Assembly (NCBI GenBank): GCA_002409675.1
Contig: DHOB01000056.1
Coordinates: 22,116-64,084 of the forward strand
Direction: 5' to 3'
Length of the DNA stretch: 41,969 nt
DNA from: Ruminococcaceae bacterium UBA5401
GTDB lineage: Bacteria; Bacillota; Clostridia; Oscillospirales; Acutalibacteraceae
A program made the translations under genes and the position numbers. The notes beneath the pieces are model-generated. The model saw only the letters and a list, made by a program, of their open reading frames with translations, was not told the DNA's origin and ran no database searches. Below are positions 1 to 5,860 of the stretch, piece by piece. The number at the start of each line of letters is the position of its first letter. Position 1 is the stretch's first letter.

Positions 1-1
1 G

Positions 2-772
2 CGGGAGGTGCTGGGGTACGAAAACACCGCCTCCGGCAGGCTGAACGACCTCGATGAAAACAGGTTTGCCGCCGCGAACCTTGAAAATCGCCTGCTGTTC
101 CTCGACGACGACCTGAAGACCAAGGCGGCGGAGGAATCGGCGGCCGTGAAGGAGATTATCACCTGCGGCGGGCGGATGAGCCTGGAGCGCAAGGGCACGC
201 AGGCACACGAGGGGAACATGTACTGCCGGTTGATGGCTTTCGGCAACAAAAGTTACCAAACATTGCATGATGCCTCGGAGGGCGCCTTCCGGCGGCGGAT
301 TATCCTGTTTACCAAGCCGAAGCCCGAAGGGCGTGTGGACGACAAGGACCTTCCGCAGAAGCTCGCACGCGAGCGGGACGGGATTTTTCTCTGGATGCTG
401 GCGGGCCTGAAGCGCCTGATGAAAAACAATTGGGAGTTTACCATCAGCGGCAGGGCACGGGAGAACCTTGAGCAGGCAAAGGAAGATAGTTTCAATCTGC
501 TTGCTTTTCTCAAGGAAGACGAAATCATCAGGCTGGGCGTGCCTGATACATCTGAATTCAGCTCTGACATTTACGCCGAGTATGAGTGGTGGTGCTCGGA
601 AAACGGGGAGAAGGCCTGCGTGAGAAAAACTGTTATTTCTTACCTGCGGCAGAATGCGGATAGGCTGCACATTCTATACTCTGAGCATGTTACAAAAGAC
701 GGCAAGCGTGCACGCGGATTCTACAACGTCCAGCTCTTGAAAAAACATCGAAACGGAATCAGTCCCATGTAG
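2..772 (+). CDS. Phage/satellite primase-helicase, C-terminal part (P4/D5 family, 5' end outside window)
   Basis: The reading frame is open to the left edge, so only the C-terminal ~256 residues are seen. They show the end of a superfamily 3 helicase: a Walker B-like LLFLDDDL, a sensor-1 stretch (CRLMAFGN), an arginine-rich AFRRRIILF that fits the arginine finger, then a C-terminal region (DIYAEYEWWCSENGEKAC) like the winged-helix end of D5/P4 primases. Proteins of this family unwind and prime DNA at the origin of phages, satellites and plasmids. The iteron array lies immediately 3' of the stop codon, as origins do after rep in staphylococcal pathogenicity islands. The primase active site, if present, would be upstream of the window. 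Family call is confident; the substrate site is inferred. Confidence 0.85.
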   Translation, partial: REVLGYENTASGRLNDLDENRFAAANLENRLLFLDDDLKTKAAEESAAVKEIITCGGRMSLERKGTQAHEGNMYCRLMAFGNKSYQTLHDASEGAFRRRIILFTKPKPEGRVDDKDLPQKLARERDGIFLWMLAGLKRLMKNNWEFTISGRARENLEQAKEDSFNLLAFLKEDEIIRLGVPDTSEFSSDIYAEYEWWCSENGEKACVRKTVISYLRQNADRLHILYSEHVTKDGKRARGFYNVQLLKKHRNGISPM

Positions 773-1062
773 GGCGCATGTGGCACGCATGTGGCACGCG
801 TGTGGCACGCATTGAGCACGCATTGAAAAAGCCGGGAAGCCGCACCAGTACTGGGCCGGCACGCATGGCACGCGAAAATCGCTCCATATTCCTTATATAT
901 ATATACGCGATAAAAAATAGTTAGCAATATGCAACATATATTTTACTTTATAAAACTTTCAGTGGAAGTAAGCGTGCCATGCGTGCCATGCGTGCCAAAC
1001 CAGTGTACATGCGGCTTTTCAGAGATTAAGAAGCGTGCCGGAAGCGTGCCGGAAGCGTGCCA
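771..1062. other. Putative replication origin: iterons flanking an A+T-rich core
   Basis: On the left, TGGCACGCATG-type units recur every 11 bp (781, 792, 803, and a variant at 814), then GGCACGC units at 858 and 867 spaced 9 bp. On the right the reverse complement recurs: GCGTGCCAT at 972, 981 and 990 (9-bp spacing), then GCGTGCCGGAA-type units at 1033, 1044 and 1055 (11-bp spacing). Between them, about 880-960 is very A+T-rich, including an alternating TA run near 895-905. The layout is 11-bp set, 9-bp set, A+T core, 9-bp set, 11-bp set, with the two sides inverted. Iterons either side of an A+T-rich DNA-unwinding region, next to the initiator gene, is the known design of SaPI origins. Function is inferred. 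No protein gene is convincing between 773 and 1280. Confidence 0.65.
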
Positions 1063-1280
1063 AAATATCCACAGGCAAGGAATTTCCGCCGCTGAATGGT
1101 TTTCTGGAAAGGAAGTGATGATTCGCCCGACGAAAAACGACCCGGTTTCTGTCCGCTGCATTCCTTCACAATTTGCAGTGGGAAAAAACGCGCCTGGTGG
1201 TGCGGAAGCCGCTGCGCGGTGAAAATCATAGCCGCCGGCGTAAACAATTCGGAGAAAATTTAAGAAGGAGTTGATTCTTT

Positions 1281-1595
1281 ATGAATAACCAAAGTTTACG
1301 TGAAATTGGATTGACCGAAGGGCAGATTAGGATGGTCCAGAAAATTCACAGGGATGAAATGAACAAACTTTCAGAAAAGTTAACCACTGGAAACAATGCA
1401 ACGGTGGAACTGTTGCGTAGGTCAGTAGCTCAAGTGGTCCACCGTCTCAATTGCGACGGCCTGGTAAAGCTCCGCAATTATGCATACGGTCTGGAAAGTG
1501 CGGAGATTAAGCTGGTCTGTGAAGCCGGGAAAAAGAAATCTGTAGAACAAAATACCGATTTTTCTGGTGATATAAACTCAGCGGAAGGGAGCTGA
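1281..1595 (+). CDS. Small hypothetical protein of the element
   Basis: A 104-residue protein with a good ribosome site (AAGAAGGAG about 9 nt before the ATG). I do not recognise the family. The sequence is mostly charged and helical-looking in its first 80 residues, has no transmembrane segment or signal peptide, and ends in a polar tail. It lies between the putative origin and the capsid gene, 71 bp upstream of the latter, and both could share a transcript. Codon use is clearly more A/T-rich than in the chromosomal genes on the right of the window, matching the capsid gene. A role in packaging or capsid redirection would be a guess from position only. Confidence 0.7.
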   Translation: MNNQSLREIGLTEGQIRMVQKIHRDEMNKLSEKLTTGNNATVELLRRSVAQVVHRLNCDGLVKLRNYAYGLESAEIKLVCEAGKKKSVEQNTDFSGDINSAEGS

Positions 1596-1666
1596 TGAAA
1601 ATTGCTTGTGCAAAATAGCCTGCAATTAAAACTGTCTGCAAAACTTATTATACGAGGAGTGTTCAT

Positions 1667-2953
1667 ATGTATGTGAGCAAAGAAATGCGTCAACTGTTGT
1701 CTGATAAAGCTGATGCGCAAGCTGACGCGCGGAAACTTTTGAAAAACGACAACGCCACTGCAGAGCAAATTAACGCGGCAACCGAAAGGCTTAAAGCGGC
1801 AAACACTGCTATTGAGAAACAGGAAAAAGAAGAAAAAGAGGACTTTTCTAAACACCATCTTAGAAAGTTAAATGGAAATTCTGTAGCGAATTCTGGAGGG
1901 GATATTACGAATAACGTAAAGAGTTATACTCGGAAAAATGCAAATGATTTTGTTAAAGATCATACATCTTCTGACGAAGATGAGCAGGGATTGCATATTG
2001 GCGCTTATTTGCGAGGCGCCCTTACTGGTAATTGGGAAGGAGCACAAAAAGAAAAAAGACAGTTTCAGAGTCTTGCAACAGCAGGCGGCAATATTCTGAT
2101 TCCTCAACAGCTTTCCGCGCAAATTTTAGCGCAGGTTATGAATAAAAGTCTTCTTTACGGAACCGTCCCTGTGCTGCCTATGGAAAGCAACAATATGACT
2201 ATTGCCAAGGTTTTGAGCGGGCCTGAGATTGGATTTGCCGGTGAAGGAGAACTGGCCCCTGGAATGAGTTTCAATAACGAAAAGGGTACCTATTCGACAA
2301 CGGACATGGCATTTACAGGTGTGCAGCTGAAAAGTAAAACGGTGCGCGGCGTTGCGAAGATAAGCAATGAGTTGCTTTCCAGCGCTAAAAATCTTGACCA
2401 GGCTACAATAGATGCTTTTTCTTCCGGTTTGGCTGATGCAATTGATAAGGCTTCTATCTATGGCGATGGAGCAGGCAACACAATTAAGGGCATAGCCGGC
2501 ACTGAAGGGGTAAACTTAATCCAAAAGGGAGAAGACGAAGCTTACATCCCATACGTGAAAGCAGTTGGAGCAATTCGTGCGGCAAACGGTGAGCCTTCAA
2601 TGTGGGGGCTGAATGCATCAACTGATACGGCTCTTAACATATTGACTGATAGCGATAAAAACCCGCTTAAAGTACCTGAAGTTCTCACAGGGCTTGCCAG
2701 GAGGATAAGCAATAATCTTCGGAATAATCTTGCCGCTGATGGAACGACTACTGGTGATGAAAAGACTTTTTCTGAAAGTCTTATCTTTGACCCCAAAGCA
2801 ATGGTATTTGGGCAGCAGATGAGCGTTCAGTTTAATGTTACAAGCGTTGGCATGGACGCTCTTGGCACAAACTCAACCTATATTGCAATAACATCTTATA
2901 TCGACTTCGCGGTTTTGCAGCCGACGTTTATTTCGCGGATTTGCGGCATCTAA
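1667..2953 (+). CDS. Phage major capsid protein, HK97 fold
   Basis: A 428-residue protein with the layout of HK97-family capsid proteins. Residues 1-70 are a charged, coiled-coil-like delta/scaffold region (repeated Ala/Glu/Lys, KQEKEEKED), then a linker. The capsid domain starts around residue 130 with GGNILIPQQLSAQI, followed by NNMTIAKVL, a TTDMAFTGVQLKSKT strand, and AKISNELLSSA with ASIYGDGAGNTIKGI, all typical of the family. The ATG at 1667 follows ACGAGGAG with good spacing. The prohead protease that normally removes the delta domain, and the portal and terminase genes usually next to it, are not in the window. The gene is A+T-rich relative to the chromosome, indicating acquisition. 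Capsid formation is known for the family; what it packages is unknown. Confidence 0.88.
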   Translation: MYVSKEMRQLLSDKADAQADARKLLKNDNATAEQINAATERLKAANTAIEKQEKEEKEDFSKHHLRKLNGNSVANSGGDITNNVKSYTRKNANDFVKDHTSSDEDEQGLHIGAYLRGALTGNWEGAQKEKRQFQSLATAGGNILIPQQLSAQILAQVMNKSLLYGTVPVLPMESNNMTIAKVLSGPEIGFAGEGELAPGMSFNNEKGTYSTTDMAFTGVQLKSKTVRGVAKISNELLSSAKNLDQATIDAFSSGLADAIDKASIYGDGAGNTIKGIAGTEGVNLIQKGEDEAYIPYVKAVGAIRAANGEPSMWGLNASTDTALNILTDSDKNPLKVPEVLTGLARRISNNLRNNLAADGTTTGDEKTFSESLIFDPKAMVFGQQMSVQFNVTSVGMDALGTNSTYIAITSYIDFAVLQPTFISRICGI

Positions 2954-3042
2954 GGGGTATCTAAAAAAGTCTCTATGCCTATGCTGGAAACCGCAAGCGT
3001 CCTATTTCCGCGCAGAAAATCCCTAAATTCAATTTAAAGTTT

Positions 3043-3066
3043 GGCCGTCCGATGAGGGCGGCCTTT
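3043..3066 (+). terminator. Hairpin after the capsid gene
   Basis: GGCCGTCC (3043-3050), a GATGA loop and GGGCGGCC (3056-3063) form an 8-bp stem with one G-U pair, followed only by TTT. It lies 90 bp after the capsid stop. The T tract is short, so termination may be partial, or the hairpin may be the first stem of the structured region that follows. Confidence 0.4.
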
Positions 3067-3660
3067 CCCATGCCATGAGTTGTTAAGCATTTAACACAAG
3101 GCGCTTTAAACGGCCTGCAGCAGGTTTTCAGAATGGCATAGATAACTTGTCAACCCCGATACTGTTGGGGTTCCCATACGCTCGCGGGAGATGATAGATA
3201 AAGATGACTCCCTAAAGCAGGGACTCACCGAGTTCCCCTACGTGCGAGGTGCAGCCGGAGTACATCAGGGGCAAAGGTAAAGGAAGCAAGGAACAGAAAT
3301 AAGGAAGGCAAAAATCAGTACACGAAGGAATCTGATCGCAATGATCAGAAACCAAAATCCCAAAAATTAGGAAGTGCTGCGGGTCATTTTGACCCGCAGC
3401 AAAATTGGCGGTGCGTTACTGCTGAAAAAAAATTGCAAAGCAATATAATGTTGCTTCACCGACCGTCCGGTTTGCCCGCGCAGTTCCCCTGCTCGCGGGA
3501 GGTGATAGCATCCGTTTAACGGATACTTTGAACCGGATTCCCATACGCGCTCGCAAGGTGCAGCCGATAGGAATACCGTCATTTTAATTGACACCATAGT
3601 TTTAAACGAGGGTGAGCTCAATAGCGAATCGTTATCCAGTTTAAGACAGCACGGCTGGAC
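3064..3660 (+). ncRNA. Candidate large structured non-coding RNA (strand inferred)
   Basis: About 600 bp with no credible ORF but many paired segments. ATGCCAT (about 3070) can pair with ATGGCAT (about 3134), enclosing the hairpin TGTTAAGCATTTAACA. AACCCC/GGGGTT pair around 3162-3172, CTGATC/GATCAG close to 3340, an 11-bp stem GCTGCGGGTCA/TGACCCGCAGC lies at about 3376-3400, and ATCCGTT/AACGGAT at about 3510-3524. A module occurs twice in imperfect form, at about 3170-3259 and 3483-3568: TTCCC, then CTCGCGGGAG(A/G)TGATAG, a variable centre, a second TTCCC(A/C)TACG, and AGGTGCAGCCG. Conserved flanks with a changed hairpin between them suggest RNA rather than protein. Phage-borne long RNAs such as GOLLD and ROOL occupy similar positions, but I cannot assign this to a known family. 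Confidence 0.4.
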
Positions 3661-3738
3661 GCAAACGAAAAGGGTATGTGTTCAATACACACCCCTTGTG
3701 GGTGTACGTTTCGGACACCCCTTGGCGAAATTGCCTCG

Positions 3739-3853
3739 CTGTCCCTCGCTGTCCCTCACTGTCCCGGCACTGTCCCTCATGTTTGCAAAACTAAAAACCC
3801 GCATGAGCACTGGGTTTATTAGCTGTTTTGCCTTCCACTGTCCCACTGTCCCT
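3739..3853. repeat. CTGTCCC short tandem array
   Basis: CTGTCCC units start at 3739, 3749, 3759 and 3770 (spacing 10-11 bp), then at 3838 and 3846 (8 bp). An A+T-rich stretch (3860-3895) and the promoter of the ribbon-helix-helix gene follow. The unit differs from the GGCACGC iterons near the primase. It may be a second protein-binding array. No gene is seen between 3661 and 3954. Confidence 0.55.
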
Positions 3854-3901
3854 CTGTTTCGGGATATATAAAACTTTCTGAAAATATTTTTGAAAAAGGG
3901 G

Positions 3902-3940
3902 TTGACATGTGCAGTAACGCAGTATATACTGCAAACAGTA
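3902..3940 (+). promoter_or_regulatory. Sigma-A promoter with overlapping operator for the ribbon-helix-helix gene
   Basis: TTGACA (3902-3907) and TATACT (3925-3930) are separated by exactly 17 bp. The perfect palindrome GCAGTATATACTGC (3919-3932) covers the -10 box. A further GCAGTA half-site lies at 3911-3916 and an ACAGTA at 3935-3940. Ribbon-helix-helix proteins bind such short, closely spaced half-sites, so autorepression by the gene at 3955 is the natural reading (inference). Confidence 0.75.
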
Positions 3941-3954
3941 AAGGAAGTGAGAAA

Positions 3955-4098
3955 ATGGCAGAAAAAACTATTACTATACGGATTGACGAAAAGCTCCATA
4001 GGGACATTAAAATTCACATTGCAAAAGAGCAGCTCGCCTTGAAAGACTATATTGTGGGGCTTATTCAAAAAGACCTGTATGGCAATAGTCAAAAATAG
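3955..4098 (+). CDS. Ribbon-helix-helix (Arc/CopG-like) DNA-binding protein
   Basis: A 47-residue protein. The start is ATG 3955, preceded by AAAGGAAGTGAG; an in-frame upstream ATG at 3907 overlaps the promoter and is not used. Residues 3-10 (EKTITIRI) form the beta strand that contacts the DNA major groove, followed by two helices (EKLHRDIKIHIAKEQ and LKDYIVGLIQKDLY), the normal length and plan of the family. These proteins act as dimers and usually repress their own promoter or control element copy number. The palindrome over its -10 box supports autoregulation. It is monocistronic, with a hairpin just after the stop, and could be the element's master repressor. Confidence 0.8.
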   Translation: MAEKTITIRIDEKLHRDIKIHIAKEQLALKDYIVGLIQKDLYGNSQK

Positions 4099-4136
4099 AA
4101 ACAGTCTGCTTCCCTTCCAAAAGCTGCAGACTGTTT
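4099..4136 (+). terminator. Terminator after the ribbon-helix-helix gene
   Basis: AAACAGTCTGC (4099-4109) and GCAGACTGTTT (4126-4136) form a perfect 11-bp stem directly after the stop codon. The T run is only the TTT within the arm and is followed by CCCC, so efficiency is uncertain. Confidence 0.65.
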
Positions 4137-4213
4137 CCCCCGACAGGTTGCCCTATCTGAATTTATTTTACAACGGATGAGGCTCCCTGTCAAACATGAA
4201 AGGAGCTTTATCA

Positions 4214-4531
4214 ATGGCTAAGGTCAATGTGTATAACGGTGAAGAAATTGTCGCCCGCGTGGAGTATAACGAACTGCTGGACGGTTGGGACGGGAACTGC
4301 CATTCCAGCGGAAGCGCGGGGCATCATTTGGGAATTACCAAGCTGAAAAGCGGGAAATTCGTCCTGATTTATGGGACTGAGTGGGAAGGCGAGCGCGACA
4401 CGGCGTCTGTCGTGAGCGACGAGGAAGCCCTGTTCGCGGTTCTGAAATCCGGGCATGACGAGTTACTGGACCAGCCGAAATACGCGCGCCTGAAGGCCCT
4501 GAGCGATAAGATGGACGGTGAGGAAGAATGA
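4214..4531 (+). CDS. Hypothetical phage-type protein
   Basis: A 105-residue acidic protein. AAAGGAG at 4199-4205 sits 8 nt before ATG 4214, so that start is preferred to the in-frame ATG at 4196. It has beta-rich segments (KVNVYNGEEIVARVEYN; GKFVLIYGTEWEGERD) and an acidic helical C-terminus, with no membrane segment. No known family is recognised. Its stop overlaps the next start by 4 bp (ATGA), so it leads a translationally coupled set of small genes ending near the attachment site. The GC content is higher than that of the capsid gene, so the element is a mosaic. Confidence 0.7.
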   Translation: MAKVNVYNGEEIVARVEYNELLDGWDGNCHSSGSAGHHLGITKLKSGKFVLIYGTEWEGERDTASVVSDEEALFAVLKSGHDELLDQPKYARLKALSDKMDGEEE

Positions 4532-4776
4532 ATTTACCCGTGAATATTTCAGCAGACGAGTTTCTGAAGCTTGTAGGCCGGATTGATGTAAACGAAGCCC
4601 TGAAAGCCGAAAAAATGTTCAACTACTATATGGCCGCCATGAAAAGCCGCCCAAGCTACACACGTTCGCCGCAGTTCTACAATGCCTGGGGATATGCTTC
4701 CCTATACATGGCAGGGTACGTTTCAGGGGTCCGCAGAGAGCGCGCCCACCGGAAGGTGAGGGCATCATGCGATTAA
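4528..4776 (+). CDS. Hypothetical phage-type protein
   Basis: An 82-residue protein whose start overlaps the stop of the preceding gene by 4 bp and whose end overlaps the next gene by 10 bp. It contains a helical N-terminal half (ADEFLKLVGRIDVNEALKAEK) and a Tyr/Ala-rich middle (YASLYMAGYVSGV) that is too short and polar to call a membrane helix. The family is not recognised. Coupling to its neighbours is the best evidence that it is translated. Confidence 0.65.
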   Translation: MNLPVNISADEFLKLVGRIDVNEALKAEKMFNYYMAAMKSRPSYTRSPQFYNAWGYASLYMAGYVSGVRRERAHRKVRASCD

Positions 4777-4961
4777 CAAAGCCTGAGAAGAAGGCCCTTC
4801 TGGACCTGCTGGAGTGGATGACGGAGTACCACAACACGGAGTGCGCGCGGCTGGACCCGGCGCCCGGCGAGGACTGGACGGACGGAGGGTACAATCTCCA
4901 GAGCGTCCGCGACAAGCTCCGGGCAGAGGCGGAGGACGAGTGGGAGAAAACGAAACACTGA
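4767..4961 (+). CDS. Hypothetical small acidic phage-type protein
   Basis: A 64-residue protein starting at ATG 4767 inside the end of the previous gene. The upstream GGAAGGTGAGG provides a ribosome site. Two amphipathic helices rich in Glu/Lys (KPEKKALLDLLEWMTEYHN and NLQSVRDKLRAEAEDEWEK) make up most of it. No family is recognised; it may be a small adaptor or regulatory protein. Confidence 0.6.
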   Translation: MRLTKPEKKALLDLLEWMTEYHNTECARLDPAPGEDWTDGGYNLQSVRDKLRAEAEDEWEKTKH

Positions 4962-4995
4962 ACCACAGGGGGACGGGATTCCGCCCCCCTGTCTG

Positions 4996-5004
4996 TGATA
5001 TAAT
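4996..5004 (+). promoter_or_regulatory. Possible extended -10 promoter
   Basis: TGATATAAT (TGN followed by a consensus TATAAT) lies just upstream of the small basic gene at 5027. No clear -35 box is seen. If used, the transcript would start almost at the ribosome site. Confidence 0.35.
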
Positions 5005-5026
5005 CATGGAAAAGGAGGGGGCGGAA

Positions 5027-5227
5027 ATGAAATTCGGAATCCGGAAGCCGTCCATCAGGCGCTCCATCAGGGCAAGGACGACCGGCAGGGCGAAGCGGGC
5101 CGTGAAGCGCGCCGTTCTCCCGGCATACGGCAGGAAGGGAATGGGCTGGGTTAAAAGCCCCCGCAGGGCAGCCTATAACAAGGCCTACCATAAGACGAGC
5201 TTCAGCCTGTGGAAGCTGTTCAAGTGA
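5027..5227 (+). CDS. Small basic phage-associated protein
   Basis: A 66-residue protein that is strongly basic (runs such as RRSIRARTTGRAKRAVKRAV), with a conserved-looking GRKGMGW and AAYNKAYHKTSFSLWKLFK end. The start ATG 5027 follows AAGGAGGGGGCGG. I recall short proteins of this shape (KFG..KPS..., GMGW, AAYNK.Y.KT) as frequent hypothetical proteins in Firmicutes prophages and plasmids, without a known role. The charge suggests nucleic-acid binding. It is the last gene before the attachment site. Confidence 0.7.
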   Translation: MKFGIRKPSIRRSIRARTTGRAKRAVKRAVLPAYGRKGMGWVKSPRRAAYNKAYHKTSFSLWKLFK

Positions 5228-5234
5228 ATATTTC

Positions 5235-5255
5235 TACCCTTTGGTTTACCCTTTG
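5235..5255. repeat. TACCCTTTG direct repeat near the element end
   Basis: TACCCTTTG occurs at 5235-5243 and again at 5247-5255, about 120 bp inside the attachment site. Tyrosine integrases of integrative elements bind short direct repeats (arm sites) at such positions, so arm-site function is possible but unproven. Confidence 0.35.
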
Positions 5256-5370
5256 CAGAGTGGACAAAAGTGCAGGTTCCAAAAATGCAGAAAATCAAAT
5301 AATCCAGTATCCATGCGGGTTTCAAGTGCATGTGAATTTCTGAAGACGCATTAATTGTACATTGTATGTA

Positions 5371-5394
5371 ATTCAAGTCTCGTCTCGCGCACCA
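5371..5394 (+). other. Attachment site: tRNA 3'-end fragment (probably tRNA-Leu)
   Basis: The 23 bases 5372-5394 read as the 3' end of a tRNA: T-loop TTCAAGT, T-stem 3' strand CTCGT, acceptor 3' strand CTCGCGC, discriminator A, and CCA. The sequence just upstream (TGTAA) cannot supply the matching T-stem strand, and no acceptor 5' strand or anticodon arm precedes it. So this is a displaced fragment, as left at the distal end when an integrative element inserts into a tRNA gene. The acceptor (5' strand would be GCGCGAG) fits a clostridial leucine tRNA, but the isotype is a guess. Phage-type genes lie left of it and housekeeping genes right of it. Confidence 0.7.
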
Positions 5395-5419
5395 GCGGCG
5401 AGTCGCCGCGGGCAATTTG

Positions 5420-5447
5420 CGCACTTCACTTTTGTGGAGTGCGTTTT
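5420..5447 (+). terminator. Terminator just after the tRNA fragment
   Basis: CGCACTTCAC (5420-5429), TTTT loop, GTGGAGTGCG (5434-5443; one G-U pair), then TTTT. It is probably the native terminator of the tRNA gene. The interval 5395-5660 holds this and two further terminators and no gene. Confidence 0.7.
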
Positions 5448-5506
5448 GCTTTGTGCCCGCGTTCCAGCACCACACCGCAGGAATCCCGCACCCGCCGAGA
5501 GCCTCG

Positions 5507-5532
5507 GCACGCAGTTTGCGTGCGGGCTTTTT
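5507..5532 (+). terminator. Second terminator of the array
   Basis: GCACGCA/TGCGTGC stem (5507-5513 and 5517-5523) with a 3-nt loop, followed by GGGCTTTTT. This is a normal intrinsic terminator on the plus strand. Confidence 0.6.
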
Positions 5533-5596
5533 GTTGTCTTTATTTGGGACGCCCGCGCCGGGGCAAACACGGCTTCAGCGCCCTCAGCACAATTTT

Positions 5597-5646
5597 AAAG
5601 CAATCCCGGAATCCTGATTGCGTGCGGATTCCGGGATTGCTTTTTT
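5597..5646 (+). terminator. Strong terminator, likely bidirectional
   Basis: An 18-bp perfect stem (5597-5614 with 5626-5643) is followed by TTTTTT on the plus strand and by TTTAAAATT on the minus strand. It would insulate the tRNA side from the minus-strand small gene that ends at 5661. Confidence 0.85.
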
Positions 5647-5660
5647 GCAGGGCTCTTCGT

Positions 5661-5789
5661 TCAGCGCGGCGTGCGCTTGGTGTTGGGTCCCAACGCGACT
5701 TTTTTTGTGTTGTGATTCTGGTTCGGATTCTCGATTTTGCCTTTGCCGCCCTTGCTGCGCGCCGGATTTTTCCCGCCGCGGTTTTTCAT
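5661..5789 (-). CDS. Small basic Gly/Asn/Lys-rich protein, 42 residues
   Basis: This short gene is supported by a ribosome site (GAGGTG, 5796-5801 on the plus-strand coordinates) 6 nt before the ATG and by a terminator directly after its stop. The product starts MKNRGGKNPARSKGGKGK and ends KKVALGPNTKRTPR. It has no hydrophobic core and is basic and low in complexity, like small acid-soluble spore proteins and other small spore proteins of Clostridia. I cannot assign it to a named Ssp family. Longer overlapping ORFs in this stretch lack ribosome sites. Confidence 0.55.
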   Translation of the reverse strand: MKNRGGKNPARSKGGKGKIENPNQNHNTKKVALGPNTKRTPR

Positions 5790-5860
5790 ACAATCACCTC
5801 GAAACCAGCATGTGCAAATGAGGAAAGCCTATCTTCCTGCCGACGCCCGCCGGATATCCG

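Noticed and set aside
674..927. Two minus-strand ORFs across the left iterons
   Set aside because: The His/Cys/Thr repeats are again the iterons read as protein.
771..1062. CRISPR array
   Set aside because: The units are 9-11 bp with no spacers and occur in both orientations.
929..1222. 97-residue ORF across the right iterons
   Set aside because: Its VPCVPCVP repeats are just the iterons translated. It has no ribosome site and no conserved-looking domain.
3051..3056. Hammerhead ribozyme core (CCGATGAG)
   Set aside because: The conserved core is CUGAUGA with GAAA; neither is present here.
3100..3660. Group II intron remnant
   Set aside because: No domain V hairpin (AGC...AC bulge type) and no reverse transcriptase were found.
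3682..4092. 136-residue minus-strand ORF
   Set aside because: It runs antisense through the ribbon-helix-helix gene and its promoter, and its repeats come from CTGTCCC units.
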